Of a stretch of 64,000 nucleotides of DNA, positions 43,870-55,158 are shown in pieces (within the stretch, counting starts at the first letter, position 1; each line of letters starts with the position of its first letter). The translations under genes and the position numbers were made by a program. Origin of the DNA: Bidens hawaiensis. Taxonomy: Eukaryota > Streptophyta > Magnoliopsida > Asterales > Asteraceae. A model generated the notes under the pieces. The model was not told the DNA's origin and searched no databases. It saw only the letters and a program-made list of their open reading frames with translations. Location of the stretch: contig JAIQDT010000027.1 of assembly GCA_021521415.1 (NCBI GenBank), positions 3,991,001 to 4,055,000 of the forward strand, in the 5' to 3' direction.

Positions 43870-46355
43870 ACAATCTTCCCAATAATTCTGGCCATATTAT
43901 CATCACTTCTATTTATCAACCCCAATTTTGCCAAATCCTTCACCTCACACTCAGGTAAGGTATTCAGAGATCTCAACATCCACTTAAAGTACTGAATTCC
44001 ATCAAAGCGTTTAATCACAAATAACCTCAACTGCTCATCATACAACCAGCATATAATACCCTTCTTTGACTCAGCATACCCTTTGATATTGTAACTCTTT
44101 TTGAACATTGTAGGAACCGCTGGCTTCTTTGTCTTCACAAACCACCGAGCGTAGCCTTCTTTCCATCTCGGCTGCTCCACCCACTCAGACTCATCTAACA
44201 CATCCATATCTTGACCCACATTTGCCTTATCAACTTCTGGAATATCATGTTCTACACTGTCATCCACAATCTCTCCTTCTTCTATCTCACTGTCAATCAC
44301 AATTTGTTCTCCTATCTTTTCAATTTCCTCAACAGGTAACACATCGTCATCACCCACAACATCATCCAACATCTCCTCATCATCCACAACCACAACATCT
44401 TCACCACCTGATCCACCTGCTGTACCAGTTGACTCCCCCTGAGTTGTGGAAGTCCCAAGAGTTTGTTCAGTTCTTGGCAACTCACCACCTGCACCTTTCG
44501 ATGCATTGGGCTCATCGTCTCTGTCATGACTTTTCTTTGTTCTCAACTCATCACCCTTGCAGCTCGTCTCCCCCTGAGATGCTAAGAACTGTTTTAAAGC
44601 ATCAAAAAGTTTACCGTGCTCAACGAGGAGGGACGATTGGATCTGATTTTCTGCTACAAGGCGCTGGATAGCTTGAGTCTGGATCAAATTGATTCTAGAC
44701 TGTTCAGCCACTACCCGTTCAAGTGCAGCTATCCTTTCAGAGTCAGACAAGGTAACATCAAAATCGAAATGCATGTGGGAAACGTCTTGTGCATACGGTG
44801 GAGGTATTCCCAAACTAGCAGAAGTGTCACAAACAGACTGAAAAGTAATCGCGGGTGCTATTGTGACAGATAGCCCTGCAGTAACAACCAATGTCGACTC
44901 AACAAATCTTGCAACAACCTCCGATGGAGTAAGAGTAGGAGGTGGCAAGGAAACTATCTCCGGAGCCAAAAACTGAAATGTGGTTGGTGGAATGCCAAAT
45001 GATGATGATGTAGTTACAACGGGAACACTTGTGGTGATCGGTCCTGTCACAGTCATTGAAGCAGGAACCATGGTCATACTAGATAACGAGGGTGGAGAGA
45101 AACGAACCACCCTTGAGCCTTCGCCAACTCCTGACCTCTCACCAGCTCTGACTTTCCTCGAACTTCTTATCAATTTGTCTAACTCCTCCTCATAGTCAGA
45201 TTCACTATCCTCCGAGTCTCTCTTTCTCTTGCCATGTATTCTTTCTTGTCTGATCAGAATCTGTTGTGCTTCAGCCATATCATCCGTGGAGGAGTCAGAA
45301 TCGGTTCTCTCAGAATCTGCTACTGACGTAGCTACCATTGAAACATTCATACCAGAAACCTCAGCTACTAAGACTTGAACCTCTACAGCAGGATCAACTC
45401 TCTCCATATTAAAGAACCCTTGGCCCCCAAAAGCAGCTTCAAGATCTACATGTTCCTCCGGAGCCACAACAGTATCAGCAGGCAATGCCTGCTGTACCAC
45501 AGGTGGTGGTTGAGGAACATCAGCCTGTTGCGGTGCCGGGTCCCGAAATTCATCTCCAAGAGGAGCAACATAAGCAGGGTTTATCAAATAACCAAATAAT
45601 GGAGTATGCCGCGGACGAAGCTCTGGTTTACTGCGAGCACTCGACGACCTGCATTGCGCAAAGATCCTCTTGCTTACACTCTCAACATAACGAATGGGAC
45701 GACGTTGAGGTAGCGTAGGAGCTACATGATTCAAGCTCATCTGTAAAAATCTTGGGTACATTAAAAATCTTTCACGAGCGACCGCGTGTCTCTGACGATC
45801 GATTTCATAACACACCATCTGACTAAAGCTGTAGGGCTTGTTGTAAGTCAGTGCTGTCATTGCTGATTGCATCGTTGCACCCATACTGTCAGTCCCAACT
45901 TTACGACCCGACATGCACACAATCATCACGTGCATCAGAAAGCGCCACTGATCCAATAAAAATCCTTTTCGCCTCTGAGTGTCACCCAATGGACCCGAAT
46001 AGCCCATACTTAAAAATGCACCATCTCTGAATGGAGCTGAAAAATTTGTAGGATCATCTATAGTATCAGTCCCGAACTGCAAGGCGACCCTTATTTGATC
46101 TGCTGAGAACTGCACCTCTTGATTGTTCACTGTGGCGCGCATAACTGGAGGCTCAACTCTACAATCATATTCTACCGTCCACCAGAAATCTTCAAAAATA
46201 CGTGAGCGAACCAGGAAGGAGATAATCTCGCGAAAATCATCGACACCACTGGCATCCGGATCCAACGTGATATACATGTTGTGACCCGGAAAGAAATGTC
46301 GGTTGTTATTACCTTCGTCACCACCAGCACCACCAGCGCCTACCACATCAGCCAT
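43830..46355 (-). CDS. C1 post-pol ORF: 841-residue protein of unknown function
   Basis: Met 46355. Residues 1-230 form a compact region (FFPGHNMYITLDPDASGVDD, IISFLVRSRIFEDFWW, VQFSADQIRVALQFG, LDQWRFLMHVMIVCMSGRK, RERFLMYPRFLQMSLNHV). Then a Pro/Ser/Thr-rich stretch; a basic patch GKRKRDSED; a coiled coil near 550-610 (SERIAALERVVAEQSRINLI, AIQRLVAENQIQSSLLVEHG); a strongly acidic stretch; and a C-terminal domain (KKGIICWLYDEQLRLFVIKR). No membrane span or signal peptide, so it is not an obvious envelope. Sireviruses often carry an extra ORF here. C2 keeps the same layout. Confidence 0.75.
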   Translation of the reverse strand: MADVVGAGGAGGDEGNNNRHFFPGHNMYITLDPDASGVDDFREIISFLVRSRIFEDFWWTVEYDCRVEPPVMRATVNNQEVQFSADQIRVALQFGTDTIDDPTNFSAPFRDGAFLSMGYSGPLGDTQRRKGFLLDQWRFLMHVMIVCMSGRKVGTDSMGATMQSAMTALTYNKPYSFSQMVCYEIDRQRHAVARERFLMYPRFLQMSLNHVAPTLPQRRPIRYVESVSKRIFAQCRSSSARSKPELRPRHTPLFGYLINPAYVAPLGDEFRDPAPQQADVPQPPPVVQQALPADTVVAPEEHVDLEAAFGGQGFFNMERVDPAVEVQVLVAEVSGMNVSMVATSVADSERTDSDSSTDDMAEAQQILIRQERIHGKRKRDSEDSESDYEEELDKLIRSSRKVRAGERSGVGEGSRVVRFSPPSLSSMTMVPASMTVTGPITTSVPVVTTSSSFGIPPTTFQFLAPEIVSLPPPTLTPSEVVARFVESTLVVTAGLSVTIAPAITFQSVCDTSASLGIPPPYAQDVSHMHFDFDVTLSDSERIAALERVVAEQSRINLIQTQAIQRLVAENQIQSSLLVEHGKLFDALKQFLASQGETSCKGDELRTKKSHDRDDEPNASKGAGGELPRTEQTLGTSTTQGESTGTAGGSGGEDVVVVDDEEMLDDVVGDDDVLPVEEIEKIGEQIVIDSEIEEGEIVDDSVEHDIPEVDKANVGQDMDVLDESEWVEQPRWKEGYARWFVKTKKPAVPTMFKKSYNIKGYAESKKGIICWLYDEQLRLFVIKRFDGIQYFKWMLRSLNTLPECEVKDLAKLGLINRSDDNMARIIGKIVWKESIKEKSLSC

Positions 46356-48333
46356 ATCTGCACAACAAACGGTCTAAGTTAGAACATCGACAACACAGAT
46401 CATAACTTCGCCTGTTACCATGAGCGAAGTTATGATAACTTCTAATCTGCAGGCGAAGTTGATTACAACTTCGCCTTATCCCTAACTTCGCCTGATAACG
46501 AATTAAAACCTTTAAATTAACAAGATAAGCAGCGGGCGAAGTTAAATATAAGGCGAAGTTGAGGATAACTTTGCCTAACCCTAACTTTGCCCCTTATCAA
46601 CTCAGAATAATTAATTAATTAAAAAGAGCAGGCGAAGTTATGCCTAGGGCGAAGTTGAGAACAACTTCGCCTAAAGCTAACTTCGCCTAAATCTGAAACG
46701 GCATGAGATATTTATCCGATCAAGGTTTATTTGATGTATTTGTGATTGAAAACATGAAAAGATGTTACTATGGAGATCTAGACGATCAAATGAGTTACGA
46801 ACACATTAGAAACAGATTGGTTAACGGGTGTTTAAAGGGTTGCATGAACGTAGTCACAAATCGGACCAAAACGACATCTGATTAACACCATTGATAAGAA
46901 TTACATGTCATACCGAGCCTACACACCTTTAACACGGATTGTAAACAAATAATAACAACGATCGATTCGAGGGTTAAGTTCGCCGAGGGTAGGAGAGTTA
47001 TAAGTTCGCTGGGTTTCTAATAAAGTGTAAAGGATTTGACCAGGTTGACCCTTATATATAGGTTTGAAAATACCCAGGCGAAGTAAAAGTTAACTTCGCT
47101 TTACCATTAACTTCGCCCCCGAACAACTTCGCTTACGAATAAGTTCGCCAATTATATTTACTAAACAGGCCCTTATAAATTTGATCAAAATGCAACTGTC
47201 TTTTAAAATTCTCCGTTAAAGATTTAAACTTTACGATCAAAGAAACAAGTAACCAAGTTTTAAACCACAAAACAAAATATGCAATGTAAATTTTAGTAAA
47301 TAAATAAACGGGATAAAATTTCAGTCTTGACGGAGACCAGCATGTTTTAGAAAATATCCGAACATGAATCATACTAATTAAATGACTGTCACATAGATCC
47401 ATGTTCAGCGGTATTATGACATAAAGAAACAGGTTGTAAGCAGGTATACAACTTAGTATGGTTTTCATCGCTTCTGTGATACGATTTAGGTTCAATTAAG
47501 CTCAAAATTTAGATGGACATCACATGAGAGATTGTGATGCCTCCTATCTATTCTCAAAGCGTATTTGGTTTTCCCCAAGTCACCCCGAGTTGACCTCGAC
47601 CCGTAGTGTCTGATTAAACAGTAAGTACATATCGATCTTTAGAGTTTTCTTCCCGTTCTCTTTCTTGCCTCTTGATAGATGTTTGAAATAACATAAGCTC
47701 CAGAAGGCTCAACAACGTTTTTTTTTTTTAAATAAAGATATCAATACAGCTTCAAATAGTAGACTACTGCAAGTCCCGAATGTGGATCACTGCAGGTACT
47801 TGACACACCATCTTCTCGAGAATCAGAACACCCACGGGCTCGTGTATGACTGGGTAATCACTTTTCTGCCTATCATTCGGAAAGATGTATATGGAGACAT
47901 GCACAACTCAGAATAATTCTCCACATTAAATCGAGGAGATTTAGTTTGTATCACTTCTACTTTTACACACCATATAAAGCTACCATAACTTACAATGGCT
48001 GATCTCCCTTAAAAAAAATTTTAAATTCTATCGCCCCGATCAAGTCAAAGTATTCAGGTAAACGGCTATCCTGAAGATCCAATGGATCAGCTGGACGGAC
48101 CACATACGAGTATGTGTCCTTCTAACTAAGTATGAACGACTATTTTTCAGCGAAAGAATAAAAATCCATCATAAACCGCCCCGGTCACTTTCAGTCATCT
48201 GGTTAATGGCTAACCTCACAGTCTACTAATAGAAGTAAGGACCAAACATATCCGAAGATGTGTCCTTCAAACTGAAGCAACCGACATAATTCTAAGCGAT
48301 AGTGACGTTTTTTTTTAAACACGAAGAACTAGG
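46356..48333 (-). other. C1 spacer between RNase H and the extra ORF, with AACTTCGCC arrays
   Basis: Noncoding. About thirteen copies of AACTTCGCC or its complement GGCGAAGTT at 46384-46692 and five at 47073-47150, in both orientations. The piece 47420-47545 aligns with 63880-64000 of C2. I see no other gene here; the small frame at 46703-46885 has no support. Confidence 0.75.
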
Positions 48334-49620
48334 TTACTCGGGATTGATCATCCCATTAAGCTCAACAGGATTTTGAAAACGTGTTCGGTCAAACGCTTTA
48401 GTAAAAAGATCGGCGAAATTATCCAACGAATCAACCTTTTCTAGAACTATTAATTTCTTCTCAGCACAATCCCGTATAAAATGGTGACGAATGTCAATAT
48501 GTTTCGTTTTGCTGTGGTTGACGGGATTGTTAGTTACTGAGATTGCAGCAGTGTTATCAATGCAAATAAGAGTTTGAGTGAAATTCAGACCGTTATTGCG
48601 CAATTGCTGTTGAATCCAAAGAACCTGGGAGCAGCAGTTCGATGCTGCCATGTACTCTGCTTCGCAGGTGGAAATAGCTACAGAGGTCTGCTTCTTGCAC
48701 TGCAACGACACCAATCTTCCTCCCAGAAACTGACATCCACCGGTTGTTGACTTCCTGTTCTGATTGCAACCTCTATAGTCAGAATCTGTGTAAGCGACCA
48801 AATCCAGTTCTCCCCCTTTCGTGTGCCACAATCCCAACTTAAGCTTGCCTTTGAGATAACGCAAGATCCTCTTCACTCCCTTCATGTGAGATTCCTTCGG
48901 GCTTGCCTGAAAACGAGCACAAAGACAAACTGCAAACATAATATCAGGCCTAGATGCAGTTAAATACATTAAGGAACCTATGATTTCCCGATATTGGGTG
49001 GGATCCATGTCTTCATCACTGTCAGAATATGCACCCAGTTTGAGATTGACGCAAACTGGAGTATCAAATGAAGTGCTGTCCTCCATCTTGAAACGTTTGA
49101 GTACGTCATGGACATATTTTGTTTGATGAATGAACATCCCATCTTTCTTCTGATCAACGTGCAATCCCAAAAATAAAGTTAATTTGCCCATGGCGCTCAT
49201 TTCAAACCTCTTTTTCATGACGGCTTCAAATTCCTGACACATGGCGACTCTTGATGCAGCAAAAATGATGTCGTCCACATATACTTGAACGAGTAGAAGA
49301 TCTACCCCTTTTCTCTTGACAAACAGTGTGCTATCGATCTTTCCTCTTTCGAACCCATTCTCAAGCAAATAATCGGACAGAGTTGCATACCAGGCACGAG
49401 GTGCTTGATGTAGCCCATATAAGGCTTTACTCAGTTTGTACACTTGATCAGGAAAATCTGGGTCAGGGAAACCTGGAGGTTGTTCAACGTACACCACCTC
49501 ATCGACTTTTCCATTAAGGAAGGCACTCTTCACATCTAACAGGAATGCTTTCATCTCTTTGTGTGCAGCAAATGCCAAAAATAGACGAATTGCCTCCAAT
49601 CTTGCCACAGGAGCAAACAC
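48334..49620 (-). pseudogene. C1 reverse transcriptase and RNase H
   Basis: 428 open residues, in phase with the integrase frame upstream. RT: FAPVARLEAIRLFLAFAAHK, DVKSAFLNGKVDEVVYVEQP, YGLHQAPRAWY, VYVDDIIFAA (catalytic YVDD), FEMSAMGKLTLFLG, PTQYREIIGSLMYLTASRPD. RNase H: YTDSDYRGCNQNRKSTTGG, STCEAEYMAAS, IDNTAAISVTNNP, HIDIRHHFIRD. All expected catalytic acids are seen. It is separated from the rest of pol by a TAA at 49666-49668 about 15 codons upstream of the first Met here. Confidence 0.92.
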
Positions 49621-49665
49621 TTCGTTGTAGTCGATTGCTTCTTGCTGATTAAACCCTTTTACTAC

Positions 49666-51660
49666 TTACCTTGCCTTGTTCCGTATGATTATCCCTTTCT
49701 CATCTCTCTTACATTTAAAAACCCACTTTGTACCATTAGCATGTACATTCTTTGGTTTTTCAACTAATATCCACACCTCCATCTTCTCGAACTGTGCTAA
49801 CTCTTCTTGCATGGCTTCAACCCACGAGCTATCCTTTAAGGCTATTTGATAATTCTTTGGTCCAATCTGGCTGATGAAGCAGGTGTACAAGCATTCATTT
49901 AGGATACCCGTGTTTTTAATGCTTGCGTAAACACATGTGTGTTCATCCAAACTTCTTCTTGATTGAACACCGTCAGACAGATTACCCAGCACATTCTCCA
50001 AAGGGTGATTTTTGTGAATTGCAGTAGTCTGAACCGGACCGACTTTCAGATTGTTCTCTATATTCGAAGAGAGTTCATCAATGGGTGATTGTTGTTGAGA
50101 GTGAAATGAATTGTAGAACTCTTCTTTAGTAGGGGCAGCAGAAGTATCAACGACACTTGACGAAGAAGGTTGACTTTCATCGTATTGCGGACGTTGCACA
50201 ACATTTTCCTCCTCGTCGTACAGAATCTGTGAAGCAATTTTCTCATCAACTTCTGGAAAATCCAAGTAAGGCATATTAAAAGATTTGAAAAGTTTATCAT
50301 AGTCGAAAACTTCAGCGGGTCCCATGCTAGGCTTTGGTGATTTGTAACTTGTAATGTCCGTGTTACATACCACCTCAACTTTGTTGTTCGATAAATTAAA
50401 GACTCTTCTGTTGGGTGTACCAACAACATATCCGACTAAAATACCTTCGTCGGCTTTCTCACCAAATTTTGAGTTTGTCTTTAATATCGTACATGGGGAC
50501 CCGAAAGGTTCGAGACTATTCAAGTTTGGCTTTCTACCATGCATAAGTTCATAACAAGTTTTATTCAATCTTTTAACAGTTAAAACACGACTAAGGATAT
50601 AACAGGCTGTGGCAACAGCTTCAGCCCAGAACACCACGGGAAGTTTAGCATCAGCCAGCATGGTTCTGGCTCCTTCAATTAGCGTTCTATTCTTCCTCTC
50701 AGCCACCCCATTTTGTTGCGGAGTATACGGGGCGCTGTACTGATGGTCTATCCCTTTCTGTAAGCAGACCATCTCCTTCTGGTAGTTCTTGAACTCTGTA
50801 CCATTATCACTCCTTATGTACTTAACCTTTCTCCCAACAATATTTTCAACCTTGGTAGTCAAGTTAATTACCAACTGAACTGTCTCATCTTTTTCCTTCA
50901 GAAAGTATACCCAAGAGTATCGAGAGTAATCATCGGTTACTACCAAGCAGTATGACGTCCCACCTAGACTCTTTACATTCACGGGACCAAAAAGATCCAT
51001 GTGAAGTAGGTCTAGGGTACTGATGATAGAGTTAACCTTCTTGGAGTGATGAGTTTCCTTGTGTTGCTTTCCCTTCTTGCACGACAAGCATTGATCTTCA
51101 AAGTTAAAATTCTTCATGGGAACACCAAGCACCAGCCCATTCTTGACAATGTAATTAATTTTGTGAAGATTTATATGCTCCATTCTTTGATGCCATAACT
51201 CGGACTCAGACTCAGTTGCCTTTGACAAAAGACATGACTCTTCTGTTGTCATTTCAGTTGACCTCATATCCATAACATACGTGTTCTTTTCTCTTGCAGC
51301 TTTCATCACCACCCATACCTCTGGTATCTTGAAACCAGGATAAAGGACGATTGCCTCGTTTTTAGTAAAATGTACCGTGTAATCTTTGTCACAAATCTGA
51401 GACACACTCAACAGGTTGTGCTTCAACTCTTCTACAAAATTTATCTTCTCTAACTTCATTTTTCCATTTGTTACCGTTCATATTCCAGTGATTCTACCTC
51501 CACTCTCTCCAGCGAAACTAACCCTTCCTCCTTGAACAGATTTCCAGTCACGTAACAATTTCTTGTTACCAGTCATGTGCCGGGAACAACCACTGTCAAC
51601 TACCCACATATTGTTTACATATCTGTTCGACTGTTCCTGCACAATTAAAGAAAAAGATTA
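49666..51660 (-). pseudogene. C1 protease and integrase
   Basis: The protease active site VDSGCSRHM is at 51600-51575, in phase with the frame below but followed by an in-frame TGA at 51478-51480. The 597-residue frame from 51459 holds the GAG_pre-integrase region (LWHQRMEHINLHKI, CLSCKKGKQHKETH), the integrase core (LLHMDLFGPVNVKSLGG with Asp, RSDNGTEFKN with Asp, PQQNGVAERKNRTLIE with Glu) and the C-terminal GKRKPNLNSL/ILVGYV-type region, then enters RT (NGTKWVFKCKRDEKG) and stops at 49666. Confidence 0.9.
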
Positions 51661-51801
51661 AAATCTGGAGACCCGAGACCTACTGGTCTTGGGTCGGTTA
51701 AATCTGTTTACCGGCATCCAGCACTTTGGTTGCCCAAAGTCAGTTTGAGGATGGTTTCTGTAAGTTGTGTAAGGAAACCTTCTCGAGGATTGACTATGAG
51801 G

Positions 51802-54223
51802 TTATCCAAACCTTAGTGAATTAACTGAATTATAATTGTTGGTTTGGTAGTTAGCAGGGGAAAAATGAGACCGATTTCTTTGAAATCTTGGATTAGCCCC
51901 ATGTCTGAAATTTGGTGAGTTCGCATTCTTACCAGCATAATAATTACCATTTGTTTTATTCTCAATTTTCGGAGGCCTCATACCTCTAAATTTTCTCTGC
52001 TTTAGAGGGCAATCAGTAATAAGGTGTCCTACTTGATTGCATCTGAAACAACTTCTGTGTTCAACTTTCGTCTCAACAGTTGTTTCAGATGTTGAGGTTG
52101 CATTACTACCCGTTTGTCTAACATATGATGGGATAAACGGATTTAGGGAAGAATTCTTCTCATTTGGCTTATATTCCTCCCCTCGTTTCAGTAACACTAC
52201 CGCTTCTTTTATCTCACCCGATTCGGATGACTTATCCGAATTTTATGAGACAGAGCTAGGAACAGAAATCTCAACATTAGAATTTGGCTTACTCGTTTCG
52301 CTCTAATTAACTTCAGGTTCTTTAGTCGAAATTTTGACTGGAACTGTCTGACTAATCTCAACATCAGTAGATTTCTGATTAATAGGATTATAAGTATAGT
52401 TATTGTTATACGGTGGTGGAACTTCAGAAAATCCAATTCCCCCTTTGTTAACTGGGGAACGTAGAACACTTATGATGGATCAAGCATTGCTGAGAAATTT
52501 CTAAATTGTTCATTTTTCTGTTTAGTTCCACCACTTTTACCTGGTAATCAGCTATCTGTTTATCTCTTTCAGCAATTAGTTTGGTTTTTTTCTTCTAACA
52601 CTTCATAACTAAGATCAATTACTTGTATTTTATCAGCTAGTCTGGCTTTAAGACTTCTGATATCCTTTTCACTAACTTTTATTTTTACCGAGTAACTGTT
52701 TTCTCTAGTTTTAGTGTAGTGGTGATCTTCTTTTAACGTTTTAAATTGTGCGTCCAAACTAACAAACTGATCAGTTACTATTTTCAATTGTTCAGACAGA
52801 TTTTCACATTGTATAGACTGAAGTTAAGAACTTACCTCAGAGAGCTGATCGTTCACTTCTGCCATATATGCTTGATTTTCTCCCGTCTCCCTCTCGCTTC
52901 CTCCAGTTTCGATGTTTACCAAATTTGCCTGTTCGAACACTTCTTCAACCTGTATATTCCAGTTGTATCCACCATTCTGTCTAGATACCATAGCCCTATT
53001 ATCACTACCTCCCCCATTTTGTTGTGCATGCCTGTTCTGACTTCGTTCGACTCTCTTATTTGTACATTCCTTAGAAAAGTGACCATTCTGTTGACAGTTA
53101 TAACATTGAACCTTTGACTTATCAAACCCTGGTCTTTCTCCAACGAACTTTCTACCCGTTTTCTTCATGAATCTCTTTACTCTTCTTACTATCATAGCCA
53201 TCTGCCATTGCAGATCCATCTCTTCCAAAGCATCAGCATCGATCTGATCATAGTCTTCATCCAAAGTTGCATGGTCGACTATTTTACCATTGATATAGTT
53301 CTCATAAGATGCAATGAAGGATGCATAGAGAGCAAACTGTTGTTCAGCTGATTTAACACTCATGGGCATCTGTGAGTAGTTGTTGGTTGTAACATTTGTC
53401 GAGAAATTTCCAGTTGTGGCTTGAGGTTTTGAAGAATTACTTCCTCCAGCTACGAAACATACGTCCCCATCCATGTTGAGAATCACATGACCATCTCGAG
53501 TTGAGTTTGAGTTTGATTCTCCCTTTGAGTAGTAGGCAGAGGATTATGATTTTGAACTTGAACTTGGAGTGACTTTCGCACCATACATTCCCGGATCCTG
53601 AACCTGATCAGTTGGTGTCTCCTTTCGAACCATGTTAAGTTCAAAATTTCGTAATTTATTGACTGCTGTTTCCAAATCTATATTGGCAAACTCTTTATCT
53701 TCTCTCATCAAAACCGTTTACATTCCCATTTCGGTGGAAGAGCATCAAGAAGTTTCTCTACTATCTCTTCTTCTTTGTATTCAATGGAGTAATTACTAAG
53801 TTCGGTCATCAGGTGATAATATCTTGTGATGATATCGTCAAGTGATTCATTTTTCAAATACTTGAATTCAGAGAATTGGGTTTTTAGCAGCTTTGTCTTA
53901 GAAGCATGTATCCCCACATTACCTTTATATCTATTTTCTAGTGCTTCCCATAGCTCTATAGCAGTTTTGTACTTCTTGAAGGTATGAAGAATCTCTTGTG
54001 GAAGATCCATTGTTATTGCTGCATGATCTTTACTCTCTGCCTCATACATTTTCTTTTCCTCCTCTTCCATCTTACTGAACTTCTTTATTTGATCACGACC
54101 TTTAAACAAGCATGTTAGTGGTATGTATCCGTCTTGAATGCACACCCACATCTTTGCATCTTGATATTTCACATACTTTTCAAACCGATCTTTCCAAGCA
54201 ACGAAATCGGTACCCTTAAGCAT
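51802..54223 (-). pseudogene. C1 gag (broken)
   Basis: The first frame (54223-53708) has the copia Gag domain: LKGTDFVAWKDRFEKYVKY, IQDGYIPLT, IELWEALENRYKG, LKTQFSEFKYLKNESLDDII, VEKLLDALPPKWE. The next (53486-52824) has a zinc knuckle CYNCQQNGHFSKEC; a coiled-coil-like piece follows at 52787-52569; the last (52197-51802) has a second knuckle CFRCNQVGHLITDC. Frameshifts and stops separate them. Two distant knuckles and a long coiled region fit Sirevirus Gag. Confidence 0.82.
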
Positions 54224-54729
54224 TTTTGGAGCTTTAGTTCCTGAACCGGCTTCAACCTACATTTTTACCAGTTTCGTAATGTTTATTGAAGTCATCGTTG
54301 AAAGAAACACGACTCGAAATACGAAGAAAAAGTATTTAATTTTAAACAGTAATCAGATGGCGAAGTTGTGCTTAACTTCGCTTGAGCTTAACTTCGCTTG
54401 CTTCCTAACTTCGCTGAACCTTAACTTCGCTTGCTTCCTAACTTCGCAGAACCTTAACTTCGCTTGCTTCCTAACTTCGCTTAACCTTATAAGTTCGCTT
54501 AAACCCTACGAACAGTGACGACAACTTCGCCTGATGAACATAAGGTTTTTGCAGGTTTTAATTGGACGTATTGCGAGGTATGCGAAGGTGTATTGGGTTA
54601 TTTTTGATGATGGGTGATGGGCAAGACACAAAAACTAGGTATTTCAACGTAAACTCGTTCCGCGAATAGTCGAACGGAACGATCTTAACACTCGTGTGAT
54701 AATCCCGAACCACACAATCACGAGCAAAA
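54224..54729 (-). other. C1 leader with AACTTCGC motif array
   Basis: Between PBS and gag, ten AACTTCGC or GCGAAGTT copies lie at 54360-54533, including a 33-bp unit repeated three times (54387-54419, 54420-54452, 54453-54485). Confidence 0.8.
54387..54485 (-). repeat. Three 33-bp tandem units in the C1 leader
   Basis: Each unit is CTTAACTTCGCTTGCTTCC then TAACTTCGC and a 5-base end (TGAAC, AGAAC, TTAAC). Confidence 0.92.
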
Positions 54730-54743
54730 GCTCTGATACCAAT
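54730..54743 (-). promoter_or_regulatory. C1 primer binding site
   Basis: ATTGGTATCAGAGC in element sense next to the LTR end CCTACA; initiator Met-tRNA type. Confidence 0.9.
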
Positions 54744-55153
54744 TGTAGGTTCCCATCCGGATCTACACAGGATTATCTCGTAACACGGGGGTGCGGAATC
54801 CCCACATATTACGATACGTGCGTAAGATATATTAAAGGTTGAGACGATACGCAAACACACGTTACAATACGAATAAACATTTTGTATTGCAACACTTTAA
54901 CACGTGATATCACAAATCACAAAAACACATTATGGAAAACTTAAACAAAACAAGCTGAAGCTGAGGTTATATAATCCTCGACAACTTCGCTTAACATGTT
55001 AGGCGAAGTTGTCACAACTTCGCTTGTCCACAAATTCGCTTACATCAGGTGAACTTGTGTGACACCATACCTAAAACCAAAACAAACAATCTAACACGAT
55101 TACAGACACATACAAAACACTAGATACTGAACTACTGACACTATGCACCAACA
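54744..55153 (-). repeat. C1 5' LTR
   Basis: 410 bp, partner of 42970-43379 with about 25 differences. The palindrome is kept with one change (54980-54994 and 54999-55013). Confidence 0.93.
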
Positions 55154-55158
55154 TGCAT

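Larger units (their letters stand above)
42970..55153 (-). mobile_element. C1: full-length Sirevirus-type Ty1/copia element
   Basis: 12,184 bp between perfect TGCAT duplications (42965-42969 and 55154-55158). Order in element sense: LTR, PBS, leader motif array, gag, PR-IN-RT-RNaseH (integrase before RT, defining Ty1/copia), spacer with motif array, a large extra ORF, purine tract, LTR. The extra ORF after pol, two gag zinc knuckles and the VARLEAIR...DVKSAFLNG RT style point to the Sirevirus (SIRE/Maximus) lineage. The LTRs differ at about 25 of 410 sites, so it is old; several stops are present. Confidence 0.92.

Noticed and set aside
44129..44671. 180-residue His/Pro-rich plus-strand frame
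   Set aside because: Antisense shadow of the acidic and coiled-coil parts of the C1 extra ORF; composition follows from the complement of Asp/Glu/Val codons.
43830..46355. C1 extra ORF as a viral-type envelope glycoprotein
   Set aside because: No signal peptide, transmembrane helix or cysteine pattern can be seen; only its position is env-like.
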